The notes below the pieces were generated by a model. The model was not told the origin of the DNA and made no database searches. It was given only the letters and a program-made list of their open reading frames with translations. A stretch of 64,000 nucleotides of DNA, taken from an uncultured Fibrobacter sp. Its GTDB lineage: Bacteria; Fibrobacterota; Fibrobacteria; Fibrobacterales; Fibrobacteraceae. Where the stretch lies: assembly GCA_946413655.1 (NCBI GenBank), contig CAMKLO010000012.1:1-64000 (forward strand), read 5' to 3'. Of the stretch, positions 1 to 9,911 are shown in pieces; the stretch's first letter is position 1, and each line of letters starts with the position of its first letter. The translations under genes and the position numbers were made by a program.

Positions 1-66
1 CCCGAAAAAGCGGGCATCTCCCATTCTTTTTTTGAAAAGGAGATTCCCGATTAAATCGGGAATGAC
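1..66. repeat. dispersed palindromic repeat (CCCG/CGGG with AAAGGAG)
   Basis: Two short palindromes, CCCG-AAAAAG-CGGG and ATTCCCGATTAAATCGGGAAT, the second preceded by AAAAGGAG and followed by GACAA. Near-identical units occur at 36172-36241, 38434-38466 and 48497-48533, always outside genes or at their very edges. No function is evident; it may act as a terminator or a stability hairpin for the minus-strand operon ending at 138. Confidence 0.7.
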
Positions 67-137
67 AATATTCTCCTACTTCCTATCGCCTTCGGCTACA
101 GGATGACGCACTTGGTTTCCCTACTCGACCAAGCGCG

Positions 138-836
138 TCACTTCTTCACGATTCTCAGAATGCCTTGTTTGTTGTATTCGGGGGCATCTTTCGAGAACAG
201 GCCCTTGGTTTCCTGGCGGAGCACGTATTTTTCTTCATCGCCCCAATCAACGACACTCCCCGACTTCGCGGGAACACCGTCCCCGAACAAGCTTTCCGCA
301 GCCATCATCAGAGCCTCTTCCGGGTCTTCAATTGCGGTCGAGATGCACAAATCCGGGAGCGAAAACGTTGAAAGTCCCAGCGTATAAAGGGTCTTTTCAT
401 CCTCGCCCTCGATTATGTTAATCCACGGATCCATCGGACATTCGCCACCGCCAAACACATCCTTGAACGCTTCGACGGTCCATGCTGTACCGGCTTGTTG
501 CATATAAACGCCAAGAGCTCCCGCATCAAGCATCTTCAAAATGGCGGAATTCACCATTTCAACATCGTTCATGCTTTTCACGTTTCCGAGCAAAAACAAA
601 AGAGACTTGTGGGACGAAAGCACCTGTTCCTCTTCGGCAGTCAATTCACAGTGTTCCTTGAAAATTTCCAAAACATCGGGCGATGCGCCCTGGCGGACAA
701 CGTTAAAGAGCACACTGCAGCCAGGAATCATCACTGTCTTAGTATCTGCGGCAACCTTGACGATTTCGGTAACTGCGAATGGTTCATCAGCGGCAATCGG
801 AAGCGGAAAGGCAAGAACAAACTGGTTCATCGTCAT
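138..836 (-). CDS. DUF4261-like hypothetical protein
   Basis: A 232-residue soluble protein without signal peptide or membrane segment. The central stretch around GALGVYMQQAGTAW and the spacing of acidic and hydrophobic blocks recall DUF4261, a family without a known role; I hold that assignment loosely. The start ATG at 836 overlaps the stop of the upstream glycosyltransferase (ATGA), with AGAGAG just before it, so it is translationally coupled and is the last gene of the four-gene minus-strand operon. A second in-frame ATG lies two codons downstream. Nothing in the sequence points to a catalytic site. Confidence 0.75.
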   Translation of the reverse strand: MTMNQFVLAFPLPIAADEPFAVTEIVKVAADTKTVMIPGCSVLFNVVRQGASPDVLEIFKEHCELTAEEEQVLSSHKSLLFLLGNVKSMNDVEMVNSAILKMLDAGALGVYMQQAGTAWTVEAFKDVFGGGECPMDPWINIIEGEDEKTLYTLGLSTFSLPDLCISTAIEDPEEALMMAAESLFGDGVPAKSGSVVDWGDEEKYVLRQETKGLFSKDAPEYNKQGILRIVKK

Positions 837-2038
837 CTCTCTTTTAATTTTCGAACAACATTTTTTACGGCATCATGGAGCAGGTTCTGCTTTCCCGGTG
901 CAACCATCGTAACACAGGACTCAAAGGCTTTTTCAAGCGTTTCGGCAGAGAGTTCTTCTGCCGGAATTTGAGTCGCATAACCCGCCGCCGACAAATCATG
1001 AGCAAGGACAATCTGTTCAAACTGCCCAGGCGTCGGTACAAAAATACATTTTGCGCCAAGTTCCGCCATGTCCATCACGGTGCTGTAGCCGCCACGGCTC
1101 ACCACATAATCGGCACTGCGTATGGCCGTTGCAAAAGCTTCATCCGGTAAATGCGTATGGAATTCAATATTTCCTTCAATCCAAGTTTGATGCCCTGCCG
1201 CAGGTTTCCCGAGAATCATCATATGACGACCGGGAATTTCAGAAAGTGCCTTGCGCAACTGTACTTCGAATTGGGTACGCGCCGGTTCCACACCCGAAAC
1301 GACGGCCACGACTTTGTAGCGTGGAGTTTTATCCGAGGCCACAGTCCATTCCACGCTCGCAGAGCGCGCCATGAACTCAGAGACGCTCATCAAATCCACT
1401 TCGCTTTCAAAATCATTTTCAGCACCCGCCGCATTCGCTCGCGAAACATCCACAGTGCGTTCCGAGAATCTCGAAAGCGTCCCTACGTAACGCATCGGCT
1501 TATCTCCAGGGGTCGCCCCAGAATGCGAAAGAGAACCAGCATACCCCGGATAGAATTCCATGTCGGGCACCCAGACTTCGTCGAACTTTCGCATGATGTT
1601 CGAATGCCAAAGAACGCCAACGCCTTCGAACGCCGAGAACGCTTTCGGGAAGGCTATCCGACGTTGGTGCGTCATGTAAATGTTGTACGCATTCTTGGAA
1701 TAAAAAGCAAAGCGGTTATCCGAAAACAGCACATCGTAACCGTGGCGTTCGACCATTTCTTCGGCAAAATGGTGTTCATAGCGCATAATAGAATTTAGGT
1801 GCATGCTGTTCTTGAGCAGCCAAAGCGCCATGTTGTAGCCGTGTTTTGGATAAACGATGTTGTAACTAGGCGCAACACGCTGCCGCAAATCTGGGAACAG
1901 TTCGCGGAAAAAATTCGCATTGGCGTTGACTACAGCAATTTCCACCTCGGCGCCGCCCCGCAAAAACTCCCGGATGACAGGCACACAACGTGTCGCGTGC
2001 CCAAGTCCCCAATCAAGCGGAGCTACCAGGACTTTCAA
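833..2038 (-). CDS. MurG-like glycosyltransferase family protein
   Basis: A 401-residue cytoplasmic or peripheral GT-B-type glycosyltransferase. The N-terminus has the acceptor-domain glycine loop DWGLGHATRC (about residues 9-18). The C-terminal half has the nucleotide-sugar binding region VSRGGYSTVMDMAELG followed by PTPGQFEQ (about 320-350), as in MurG and UDP-glycosyltransferases. The start is TTG at 2038, overlapping the TGA of the preceding gene, with GAGG upstream. No nearer ATG fits, because the conserved MKVLVAPLDWG begins here. It lies between a GT-C membrane glycosyltransferase and a DUF4261-like gene, which suggests a role in surface glycan or glycolipid assembly. Donor and acceptor cannot be read from sequence. 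Confidence 0.85.
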   Translation of the reverse strand: MKVLVAPLDWGLGHATRCVPVIREFLRGGAEVEIAVVNANANFFRELFPDLRQRVAPSYNIVYPKHGYNMALWLLKNSMHLNSIMRYEHHFAEEMVERHGYDVLFSDNRFAFYSKNAYNIYMTHQRRIAFPKAFSAFEGVGVLWHSNIMRKFDEVWVPDMEFYPGYAGSLSHSGATPGDKPMRYVGTLSRFSERTVDVSRANAAGAENDFESEVDLMSVSEFMARSASVEWTVASDKTPRYKVVAVVSGVEPARTQFEVQLRKALSEIPGRHMMILGKPAAGHQTWIEGNIEFHTHLPDEAFATAIRSADYVVSRGGYSTVMDMAELGAKCIFVPTPGQFEQIVLAHDLSAAGYATQIPAEELSAETLEKAFESCVTMVAPGKQNLLHDAVKNVVRKLKER

Positions 2039-4575
2039 TTTTCAGCCTCAAGCCAAGCGTGAGCCCAGTCGCCGTGGTCGCAATCCTTGTCGTCGCCCAT
2101 CAGCACACGCAAATTAATCGACTTTGCACCCTTGATGTCCAGTCTCAAGCGTTCCTTGTCTGTCGTATAAAGTTTCTTGGAACGGTAGATTTCACGACCG
2201 TCAGCCTCGACCGCAAAGTAGGCACCGTCGCCGCAAGCACTTTCGTCATCAAGTCCGATGACCGCATTCAGCCAGTCATAGCTGCGGGAAAGCGAATACT
2301 CGATGGACGAATTGGCATGGCTACCAATACCGTAGCGGAATGGTTCGCCATCCAAAGTAATCTTGTGATGATCAACCGTTGCGTTCATCTGCGGTTCGCC
2401 CCATTCCTGATGGAAGCGGCTCATCTTGAGCTTCGAGAGGAGAGCGACGTTCGGCGCATCGATAAAGAAATCCCTGTACGTCACGAGCGTATCTTCGTCG
2501 GGCATGTAGCAGCTCAACACGACGCGGTTCATGCCGGCGCGAATCTTTGCAGAATCCAGGAACAGCGTATCAGCATTGTTCGACACAAGCATTTCGCCTT
2601 GGTCCTTATCGTTCACCTTGTAATCGCAGGCAATTGATTCCGGGAAGCTCTTGTTCACAACGACAAAGCCGTTCGATTCCTCGGTCACCATGAAGTTCTG
2701 GGCATAATGCGATACACCCTTCTTCGAAATAATCTTGTAAATGGCTAGGCCGTAACCGAAATCCCTCGCATTCATCAGCACGCGTTCGTTCTTGTAATCG
2801 CTCAAGATATCGTCAATTTGGTCGGTTGTCTTGAAGCCCACCACGCGGCTTGCGCGGTTGACCTTTCCGTAGCCATCCTGACCGCGGACGAGGTAAATGT
2901 TGCCACCAGATTTCTGCATCCATTCCGCAAACTGTTCGGTACTCCAGCTCTTAAAAGAGCTTTCGCTGAACGAGGTGTGACCGGAGGCAAGCATCTGCCA
3001 AGGCCTTGCGTAAATAAACACAGAATTTTTCGGATACTTCGCTAGTTCCGTATTCAAGAAATCTTCTTCGGTGAGGAGCTTGTTCTTGTAATAGAGCATG
3101 TTGGCCTTGTAGCTCGGAGCATGATAAATCATCAACCCGACAGACAAAATGCACGCCACGCCCAAGACAATCTTTGCCGCAGCATCGTCCTTCATCTTTG
3201 TCGTAAAGAGGAGCGCATCGTAAAGGCCAAGCGCCATCAAAAGAGCAAACAACGGAAGAGCCACAAGCACGTAACGCTGGTTGATATCAATCGTAAACGT
3301 TCCCGACACGTTCAAGAGAATCACGAAAATCTGCAAGCAGAACGTGATGCCCAGAATGAACCCGCGGAAGTAACGACGGGAATAAATCATGCGGAACAGG
3401 AGCCACACCGTCGCCAAAAGCAGAATCACGGTGAACGTCGTGTAGAACGGATTTTCCATGATGCCGCCAAAAGCAGAATCCGTCTTGAGGTTCATCATGA
3501 CTTCGATGTTCGTCTTGAGGTTGAACCAGAAGTTCTCCAACGAATGGGCCGCATGTTCGCCACCCTGGAAGTCATAACCGCGATATGCCGCCATCGTATT
3601 GATGGAAGGCCAGCTCACCGCAATCACGGACGCCACAAAGGCCGGCAAGCGGTACGGCTTTTCGAGGAAATAACGGTAATAGTAAAGAGCGAACGGGATA
3701 AACGCGAACACAGTCTCCTGACGGGTCTGCGCAAAGAAGCCCAGCAGCGGCACCGTCAAAAGGAAATGCTTCCACGTGACCTTGTTCGTCGGCACAAAAG
3801 CGTACCACGCCATCAGCACCGCAAGCAGAAGGATGTAGAGAACTTCAGTCGATGCCGAACGCGACTGCAACAGGTAAATCGGCATACCGCCCAAGAACGC
3901 CGTTGCCGCAAGCGCAAGCTTATCGCTCTTGAACCACTTGCTAAGCGCAAGGAAGAACGCAATCAAGCTCAAGATGTAGAACGGGTAGTTCACCGTCAAT
4001 GCCGTATCGCGGTTCGGTTCCATGAAGTTGAACACGAGCGAATAGACAAACCCGAGCGCTTTGCCCTTGAAGTTGTTCACTTCAGTCTTGCAATCGAGAA
4101 CCCCGTCCGTCCAGATACCCTCGTTACAGACGCCGCCCGTATGCTGGAAATACATCTGGAGCCCCATGGACTCCCAGCTCGTCTCGTCGCTCAACACGCG
4201 GTGCGTATTGCCGATGTTCCCGAAGATGAACACCGAGAACACGATGAGCAAAAGCGCAAGCCCGCAAAAGCCCTTGCCGCTCGGCAAGAAACCGCGGATA
4301 TGCTTTGCCACGAACGGAGCGTTGACCACGACACCCGCCACGAGCAAAAGGAACGTCAAGAGTATGGAGTAATACCCCCACTCGATATCCCAATGGCGCG
4401 CATACGACACGGATAAATTGTTAAAGATAAGGAAAGCGGATACAAGCACAAAGGCCGTCGCCGCCAACATGACATTCTGAGGTTTATCCCAGTGAAGGGA
4501 ATCCTTCCATTCCATAAAGGACTGACGCAAAGACTTCTGCTTCACACCGTCCCTTCCCAACGTTTTATTTTTCAT
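2035..4575 (-). CDS. GT-C (GT39-like) membrane glycosyltransferase with C-terminal NPCBM domain
   Basis: An 846-residue protein. Residues about 35-475 hold roughly a dozen hydrophobic segments typical of polyprenyl-phosphate-dependent GT-C enzymes. The acidic pair D130-E131 in the first extracytoplasmic loop (SDETSWESMG) matches the position of the catalytic acid in this fold. After a periplasmic stretch, residues about 720-846 form an NPCBM-type carbohydrate-binding domain, recognisable by YGIGSHANSSIEY, GLDDE and DWAHAWLEAE. A glycosyltransferase carrying its own sugar-binding module suggests an enzyme that modifies or extends a surface polysaccharide. It follows the Aas-like gene by 19 bases and overlaps the next gene by 4. 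Substrate unknown. Confidence 0.85.
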   Translation of the reverse strand: MKNKTLGRDGVKQKSLRQSFMEWKDSLHWDKPQNVMLAATAFVLVSAFLIFNNLSVSYARHWDIEWGYYSILLTFLLLVAGVVVNAPFVAKHIRGFLPSGKGFCGLALLLIVFSVFIFGNIGNTHRVLSDETSWESMGLQMYFQHTGGVCNEGIWTDGVLDCKTEVNNFKGKALGFVYSLVFNFMEPNRDTALTVNYPFYILSLIAFFLALSKWFKSDKLALAATAFLGGMPIYLLQSRSASTEVLYILLLAVLMAWYAFVPTNKVTWKHFLLTVPLLGFFAQTRQETVFAFIPFALYYYRYFLEKPYRLPAFVASVIAVSWPSINTMAAYRGYDFQGGEHAAHSLENFWFNLKTNIEVMMNLKTDSAFGGIMENPFYTTFTVILLLATVWLLFRMIYSRRYFRGFILGITFCLQIFVILLNVSGTFTIDINQRYVLVALPLFALLMALGLYDALLFTTKMKDDAAAKIVLGVACILSVGLMIYHAPSYKANMLYYKNKLLTEEDFLNTELAKYPKNSVFIYARPWQMLASGHTSFSESSFKSWSTEQFAEWMQKSGGNIYLVRGQDGYGKVNRASRVVGFKTTDQIDDILSDYKNERVLMNARDFGYGLAIYKIISKKGVSHYAQNFMVTEESNGFVVVNKSFPESIACDYKVNDKDQGEMLVSNNADTLFLDSAKIRAGMNRVVLSCYMPDEDTLVTYRDFFIDAPNVALLSKLKMSRFHQEWGEPQMNATVDHHKITLDGEPFRYGIGSHANSSIEYSLSRSYDWLNAVIGLDDESACGDGAYFAVEADGREIYRSKKLYTTDKERLRLDIKGAKSINLRVLMGDDKDCDHGDWAHAWLEAEN

Positions 4576-4594
4576 AGTGCGCTAAATATAAAAT

Positions 4595-7500
4595 TTATCC
4601 AGAAATTCCAAGGCGTTCCCTGGCTATTTTCTTGCCAGTTTGTACGTCAAATTTACCAGAACCTAATTTTGGCAGTTCATCCAACTTAAGTACAGCCCCC
4701 GGAACCATCAAAGGAGGCAGCCCAATCTGGCGCAACATCGTCTTGATTTCGTCCTCGGACTTGTCTCCCGAATAAAGGAGCACTATCTTTTCGCCCTTCG
4801 CGCCATCCGGAACCGGAACCGCAATATGGTCGATATCTTCAAACAAGGGGCTTTCGGAAATCTTGAAATCCACGGCGCCGAGGCTCACCATTTCGCCACC
4901 GAGCTTGGCAAAGCGGCTGTAGCGATCGACAATCGTCAAGAAACCGTCCTCGTCGATATGTCCCTTGTCGCCGGTCTTGTACCAACGGCGCCCATTGAAC
5001 ATGGCAATTGCGTTTTCGGTACGCTCCGGGTCGTTCAGGTAACCCTTCATAATCTGTGCGCCGCCAATCAAAATCAGGCCATCCGTCCCCAGCGGGAGCT
5101 CTTCGAGCGTATCGGGATCCACAATGCGGAACTGGCAACCCGGCATGGGCACGCCCACCGTCCCCGGTTTGTTGCCCACCACGACCGTCTTGTAGTCGTC
5201 CAGCAAGAAATCCTTCGTGTTGACGGAGGCGACCGGCGTCGTTTCGGTACAGCCAAAGCCTTCGAAAATTTCAAGCTTGAACTTTGTTCTATACAAATTG
5301 CGGATATCTTCGCGAATCTTTTCGGCACCGGCAAAGATGCAACGCACATGTTCGAACATGAGCGGATGGATGTAGCGGCTCGTGCCCCACATGCGAAGGA
5401 ACGTCCCTGTTGCCACCATGATAGTCACCTTGAATTCCGCCGCCATGCGGCCAATCAGGCGTACATCCGTCGGGTCGGGGCAAGTTGCCACCGGGACACC
5501 TTCTACCATGCAAAGCATAGTCGTAATCGAAAAGCCGAACGCATGGAACATCGGCAAAAGCCCAAGGAACACATCTTCCGCCCCGACATTGATGACGCTT
5601 GCGCACTGTTTGATGTTGCCCATCAAATTGAAATGCGTGAGTTCCACGCCCTTCGGCGTCCCTTCGGAACCGGAACTGAAAATAATCGTCGCCACATCGT
5701 CAAGGCTCACCTTCTTGAAGAAGCGCCATTCGAGATACCATGCCGGGAGGAACATCACGCGCAAAAAGTTCAGAATAAGCGTCGGTTTCTTGACAAACTG
5801 CTTGCCCAGGTCTTCCATGTAATAGACTTTGTAATTGCAAAGCAGCTTGCCTTCAAGATCGACGCCCTTCTGTTTTAGCTTATCTACAAACGCATGAGCG
5901 GTCACAATCGTTTTTACCCCTGCCACCTTGCAGCAGTAATCCATCGTCTCCGGCGTGCTGGAGTAGTTCAAGTTGCAGACGGTCCTTGCCTTGACTAGCA
6001 TCGCAAGGTTCGTAAAGATTCCCGGGCCCGAAGGCGGAATCAATATACCCACGCACTTTTCGTCCTTGCCGAGAAGTTTATCGAAAATGTTGGCAAACGT
6101 AAGCGCCGCCGTCGCAAGGGAATAACCCGAGAAATGCTTTCCGTCGGGGCTGAACACCAAGGGAGAGTTTTTACGGCGCTTCGAAGCACGAATCCAGCTG
6201 TTCGGCACCGGACGGAGTCTGCGGATGTACGCCTCCCATGCGGTAATCGAGAGTTCCTGGATGGAACGCAACATCTGCACGTTACCGCAATCGACGGGCA
6301 CGGGCTTGCCGAACGCGACCGAGACAATGCGGCCACCGCTGTGCACAATGTCCTGGTAACCGGCACTTGCCATGGAATAGGAACTTCCCCACAGTCCCTG
6401 CACGTAAAGCGGCAAAAGCGTGAGTTTCGGTACATCCTTGATAGCGGAACTGTAATCCAGGCGGAAACGGTTCACGTTACCCGTCGGCGAAAGCGCATTT
6501 TCGGGGAACACCACCACGGCCTCGCCACGCAAAAGCGATTCATGGGCCTCCGCCATAGCCTTCTCGGGGTGCGCCAGGTCCAAATCAATCACGTTCATCT
6601 GCGAAAGAATCAGACGCACGTACCACTTTTCGTACGAACGGCGGCTCAGCACAAAGCGGAGCGGACGCGGGCTTGCCATCTGGATAAGCGCCCAGTCGAT
6701 GTAAGAAATATGGTTACTGACAAGAAAAACAGGACCTTCCCACGGCAAATTCTTGAGACCGTTGACGATAAACTTATAATGGAGCGAAAGCGTGGTGCGG
6801 AGCAACTGGCGCAACAGCGACTGCGGCATAATCCACAACGCCCAAATCGTAGCACCCGTGCAGAAAATGCCAAGCACAAAGAACAAGTCCATGCGGTCCA
6901 GTCCAAGCAATCGCATTGACAAAATCGCAAGCACGTCAAACGCAATCACGCATACGTTCTGCACCATGTTGTTCACAGCTAGCACATGGCCCGCAGACCT
7001 CGGCTTCGAGTTGTACAGGAGCAACGCAAACATCGGAAGCATGTACATGCCGGCGCAAAAGCCGAGCAACGAGAACGCGAGAGCGTTGTACGGTCTCGGA
7101 ATAAACGGAATCAAGAAAATCAAAATGGCAGAACCCGCCGTACCCATCGGTACAAGTCCCGTCTCGATAAAGTTGTTCGACATGCGCATCGCAAACGCAA
7201 AGCCACCAATCAGGCCAATAGCGGCACCGATAATCGTATAGTTCAGGAGAGCATCGACACCAAAAAGCGACCCCGAACTAAACTGGTCCTGAATCACGAA
7301 CACCATGAGGAATATCAAGACCCAGAACATCGAAAGTCCGATGATGGACTGCCGGATACCGCGATTGCTCCAAGCCTTCCAGAACTTGCGACGAGCAAAG
7401 ACGAGATTCCAATAGCGGTTCCACGGGAACTTCATATCGGGGTCGAAGCCACCTATCGCCGGTAGTCTCAATGCAAAAAAAGCTCCCAGCAACTGCAACG

Positions 7501-8017
7501 CGCCAACAGCAACAATTACCGATAACCACGCCCCGTAATAGCTCGCAATCGCAAGCCCGAGCAACGTCAGCACAAATGCGCTAAACCAAACAATCATGAG
7601 GATGCCCGTTCCATACGCGAGATTCCTCACGCCCATCAGTTCCTTGAGGTAACCGCCACGCGCCGGAGACTGGAACGCCTGCAGAATAAAGAAAAGTCCC
7701 ACCGATGTAATCACCAGCGGAACACTTTTATTATAGACGCCAAAACAGAAGAGACCAATCACGGGTATAGAAAGCAGCGTTGTATATAATAGAACGCGTT
7801 CCTTGGGATATTTGTCCGAAAAATAGCCTGCAGGGGTCAATAGCAAGATACAGGGCAGCAGGAACAGCAAATGAAGAACGTAAAATTGCCAGGATCCAGT
7901 CGCCGTGAGGCCCATGCGATTAAAGACTAGCTCCATCGTTCCAACGATTATTGTAGAAATAGCCACTTGGGAAAAAGCTAGGCCATAATAGGAGAAAAAA
8001 CCTTGGTTCTTTTTCAT
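4595..8017 (-). CDS. aas: LplT-Aas fusion: lysophospholipid transporter / acyltransferase / acyl-ACP synthetase
   Basis: A 1140-residue three-part fusion. Residues about 1-400 are a 12-segment MFS transporter like LplT, which flips lysophospholipids inward. Residues about 405-610 are a PlsC-type acyltransferase with NHISYIDW at 435-442 (H436, D441). Residues about 630-1140 are an AMP-forming acyl-activating domain with FSSGSEGTPKG at 780-790 and GFGCTETTP. Together they would take up, activate and re-acylate lysophosphatidylethanolamine in the inner membrane. The acyltransferase block III reads FPEN rather than the usual FPEG. The gene heads the minus-strand operon. The start ATG overlaps the stop of a 63-codon open frame that I do not consider a gene. 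Fusions of this kind are known in several phyla. Confidence 0.93.
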   Translation of the reverse strand: MKKNQGFFSYYGLAFSQVAISTIIVGTMELVFNRMGLTATGSWQFYVLHLLFLLPCILLLTPAGYFSDKYPKERVLLYTTLLSIPVIGLFCFGVYNKSVPLVITSVGLFFILQAFQSPARGGYLKELMGVRNLAYGTGILMIVWFSAFVLTLLGLAIASYYGAWLSVIVAVGALQLLGAFFALRLPAIGGFDPDMKFPWNRYWNLVFARRKFWKAWSNRGIRQSIIGLSMFWVLIFLMVFVIQDQFSSGSLFGVDALLNYTIIGAAIGLIGGFAFAMRMSNNFIETGLVPMGTAGSAILIFLIPFIPRPYNALAFSLLGFCAGMYMLPMFALLLYNSKPRSAGHVLAVNNMVQNVCVIAFDVLAILSMRLLGLDRMDLFFVLGIFCTGATIWALWIMPQSLLRQLLRTTLSLHYKFIVNGLKNLPWEGPVFLVSNHISYIDWALIQMASPRPLRFVLSRRSYEKWYVRLILSQMNVIDLDLAHPEKAMAEAHESLLRGEAVVVFPENALSPTGNVNRFRLDYSSAIKDVPKLTLLPLYVQGLWGSSYSMASAGYQDIVHSGGRIVSVAFGKPVPVDCGNVQMLRSIQELSITAWEAYIRRLRPVPNSWIRASKRRKNSPLVFSPDGKHFSGYSLATAALTFANIFDKLLGKDEKCVGILIPPSGPGIFTNLAMLVKARTVCNLNYSSTPETMDYCCKVAGVKTIVTAHAFVDKLKQKGVDLEGKLLCNYKVYYMEDLGKQFVKKPTLILNFLRVMFLPAWYLEWRFFKKVSLDDVATIIFSSGSEGTPKGVELTHFNLMGNIKQCASVINVGAEDVFLGLLPMFHAFGFSITTMLCMVEGVPVATCPDPTDVRLIGRMAAEFKVTIMVATGTFLRMWGTSRYIHPLMFEHVRCIFAGAEKIREDIRNLYRTKFKLEIFEGFGCTETTPVASVNTKDFLLDDYKTVVVGNKPGTVGVPMPGCQFRIVDPDTLEELPLGTDGLILIGGAQIMKGYLNDPERTENAIAMFNGRRWYKTGDKGHIDEDGFLTIVDRYSRFAKLGGEMVSLGAVDFKISESPLFEDIDHIAVPVPDGAKGEKIVLLYSGDKSEDEIKTMLRQIGLPPLMVPGAVLKLDELPKLGSGKFDVQTGKKIARERLGISG

Positions 8018-8336
8018 TACACGTTCCTGAAACAGTGATGGTCAAAAGTTAATACTTTAAAGCAATCAACGCCATTTAGTAATGTAAAAATAAACATGGT
8101 ATGGATCCATTGCATTTCCGATTTACGCCAAGGAACACCGAACATATCCCCGCCCGACCAGTTTTCGTAAAAAAATTTTTCATTCCTATATAATACACTT
8201 TTCTTCAAAAAGCCAAATTATCACTAAAAAAACAAAGAAAAAATTTCGATTTTTCCAGTTTTTTTCTTCAAATTATACACTTCTTTTATTTATATTAATC
8301 CAAGAAGTATTTGGGCTACTTGGAAAGGAGTTAAAA
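8018..8336. promoter_or_regulatory. AT-rich divergent promoter region
   Basis: About 320 bases between the aas operon (minus) and the lipoprotein locus (plus), without a credible gene. The stretch 8210-8310 is very AT-rich and holds TATATTAAT near 8291-8299 as a possible -10 for the plus strand. AAAGGAG at 8324-8330 is a strong Shine-Dalgarno site six bases before the ATG at 8337, unlike the downstream paralogs, which have none. Confidence 0.5.
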
Positions 8337-9812
8337 ATGTTTTACAAGCACTGGAAAAAGATTTCTCTTGCACTGACCGCCTTCTTTTGGGCAAGCTGCA
8401 ACAACACTACTGTAGTAGAACCACCTCTTTACGGATGCCCGTCCGAAGGATGCGGCAATCAACCCATCAGTTCCAGCGAGGCAAGTCCAGAATCCAGTTC
8501 CAGCGAAACGACCGCACAGTCCTCCTCCAGTAGCGAAGCCGTTTCTTCAAGCGGTACCGCAAAAAGTTCCAGCAGTTTCGTACTACCAGTGCCCGCATAT
8601 GGCGTTGAAGCAGTTCCCTGCTACGAAGACAGCAAGGGCGTAAAAACGAACGGCGAAATCTCGCAAAAGAAATTCTATTGCGTTGACGGCGTGACATGCA
8701 AGGAAACTGAAGTACTCGTAGAAACAGGACGCGAGCCCTGCAGAACTTTTGACGACGGCGACCTCAAGGGAGCCGTAGCCTGCCCCGATTATGGCATTGT
8801 TCATATCACCGAAAGGACTTACGACTGCGACGGCGTAACCTACAACGAAGCCGAATTCCGCTCCCGCTACTTCAACGCAGGCATCAAGCCGCCAAGCTCC
8901 AGCAGCACAGAACAAAGTTCCAGTTCCGCCGTGACCTGCAGTCCTAACTTAGACAAATTTTTCTCCATAAGCAAAGCCGACCGTTACTCTATAGACAATG
9001 CAGCCCCAGACGCATCAAGTCAAGCAAAATTTGATGCAAACAGAAAAATAACAGCCATTCGCGATAGCCTCTCTAAAGACACCCCAAAATGCCTTAAAGA
9101 CATGCAAGAAGATTTAGAACGCAACTTTGTCGCAGTGTATGGTGCACCATATGCAAATCGCTTCCCCGCAGAAGAAACATGCAGCGACGGCACTACGCGC
9201 CCAACAAAAGAATACCTCGAACAGCAGAAATTTGACGAAGAACAAGCAAAGAAAAAGCCTCAATACGACGAAAAATACAATGAGGTGTACAAAGAAGAGA
9301 CCAAAAAACTCGACAAGGCCATCAACGATTGCCTAAATTCCAATAATCCATCCTCCAGTTCTAGTAAAGAAAATCCCAAAAGCTCCAATTCCGCCGATGT
9401 GACATGCGCCCCCGGAGATTCTACGGTAACCTATTACCCACCATCATACTCTGCAGACATCGCAAAAATGAACGCAGAAGAACGGGCAAAACGCGCAAGC
9501 GTTAGCAAAATCGACAGCACGATAAAGACTCTGCCATCAGTCCCGCAGTGCCTTGCAAACTTGCGCCAAGAACTCGACATGTTCGTCGCTCTATACGGAG
9601 CACCTGTCACACTCCCCAAAGATGAAGTTTGCAGCGACGGTACCGTCCGCCCCACGGAGGAATATCTAGAATATCAAAAAATGAAAGAAGAATGGGAAAA
9701 GAACAAACCAGCACTAGACGAAGAATGCCAAAAGATTTACGAAGAAAAATTGGAGAACATTCAGAAAAGAATCAACAAATGCTTGAATTCATTCGGCACG
9801 GATCAAACCTAA
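8337..9812 (+). CDS. Cys-rich Ser-linker lipoprotein, rSAM/lipoprotein locus paralog 1
   Basis: A 491-residue predicted lipoprotein. The signal peptide begins MFYKHWKK and ends AFFWASC, with Trp at -3 of the lipidated Cys. Next come LYGCPSEGC, a poly-Ser linker, and two short Cys modules (FYCVDGVTC and YDCDGVTYNEAEF). Then come two long copies of a module ending YGAP-x-CSDGT-x-PT-x-EYLE followed by a charged helix and a final CLN, each introduced by another poly-Ser linker. The repeated helix is nearly identical at DNA level to the one in the gene at 10435. It is the only member of the cluster with a clear Shine-Dalgarno sequence and its own terminator (9819-9859). Probable substrate or partner of the radical SAM enzyme at 14647; function unknown. 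Confidence 0.9.
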   Translation: MFYKHWKKISLALTAFFWASCNNTTVVEPPLYGCPSEGCGNQPISSSEASPESSSSETTAQSSSSSEAVSSSGTAKSSSSFVLPVPAYGVEAVPCYEDSKGVKTNGEISQKKFYCVDGVTCKETEVLVETGREPCRTFDDGDLKGAVACPDYGIVHITERTYDCDGVTYNEAEFRSRYFNAGIKPPSSSSTEQSSSSAVTCSPNLDKFFSISKADRYSIDNAAPDASSQAKFDANRKITAIRDSLSKDTPKCLKDMQEDLERNFVAVYGAPYANRFPAEETCSDGTTRPTKEYLEQQKFDEEQAKKKPQYDEKYNEVYKEETKKLDKAINDCLNSNNPSSSSSKENPKSSNSADVTCAPGDSTVTYYPPSYSADIAKMNAEERAKRASVSKIDSTIKTLPSVPQCLANLRQELDMFVALYGAPVTLPKDEVCSDGTVRPTEEYLEYQKMKEEWEKNKPALDEECQKIYEEKLENIQKRINKCLNSFGTDQT

Positions 9813-9818
9813 CGAAAC

Positions 9819-9859
9819 TTTGAATCTATGTCCTTATGGCATAGATTCAAAATATTTTT
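9819..9859 (+). terminator. Rho-independent terminator after lipoprotein paralog 1
   Basis: Perfect 12-base stem TTTGAATCTATG / CATAGATTCAAA around a 9-base loop, followed by ATATTTTT. It separates the first lipoprotein gene from the rest of the cluster. Confidence 0.9.
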
Positions 9860-9883
9860 ATAAGCACCGCCCCCCCCCTGCAA

Positions 9884-9911
9884 CCTATTACCTAACACCT
9901 AAAACCTAAAC
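9884..9911 (+). repeat. heptad leader (CCTANNA)4 abutting ATG
   Basis: Four consecutive 7-mers, CCTATTA, CCTAACA, CCTAAAA and CCTAAAC, end exactly at the ATG at 9912. There is no Shine-Dalgarno sequence. A C-run of eight lies just upstream (9871-9878). Confidence 0.9.

Noticed and set aside
3121-4416. 431-codon plus-strand frame inside the GT39-like gene
   Set aside because: Antisense shadow of a well-supported membrane protein; composition extremely Arg/His/Glu-rich.
8017-8208. 63-codon frame ending at the aas start (TAATG overlap)
   Set aside because: The overlap looks like coupling, but there is no ribosome site before its ATG, no recognisable motif, and the region is AT-rich promoter sequence between divergent genes.
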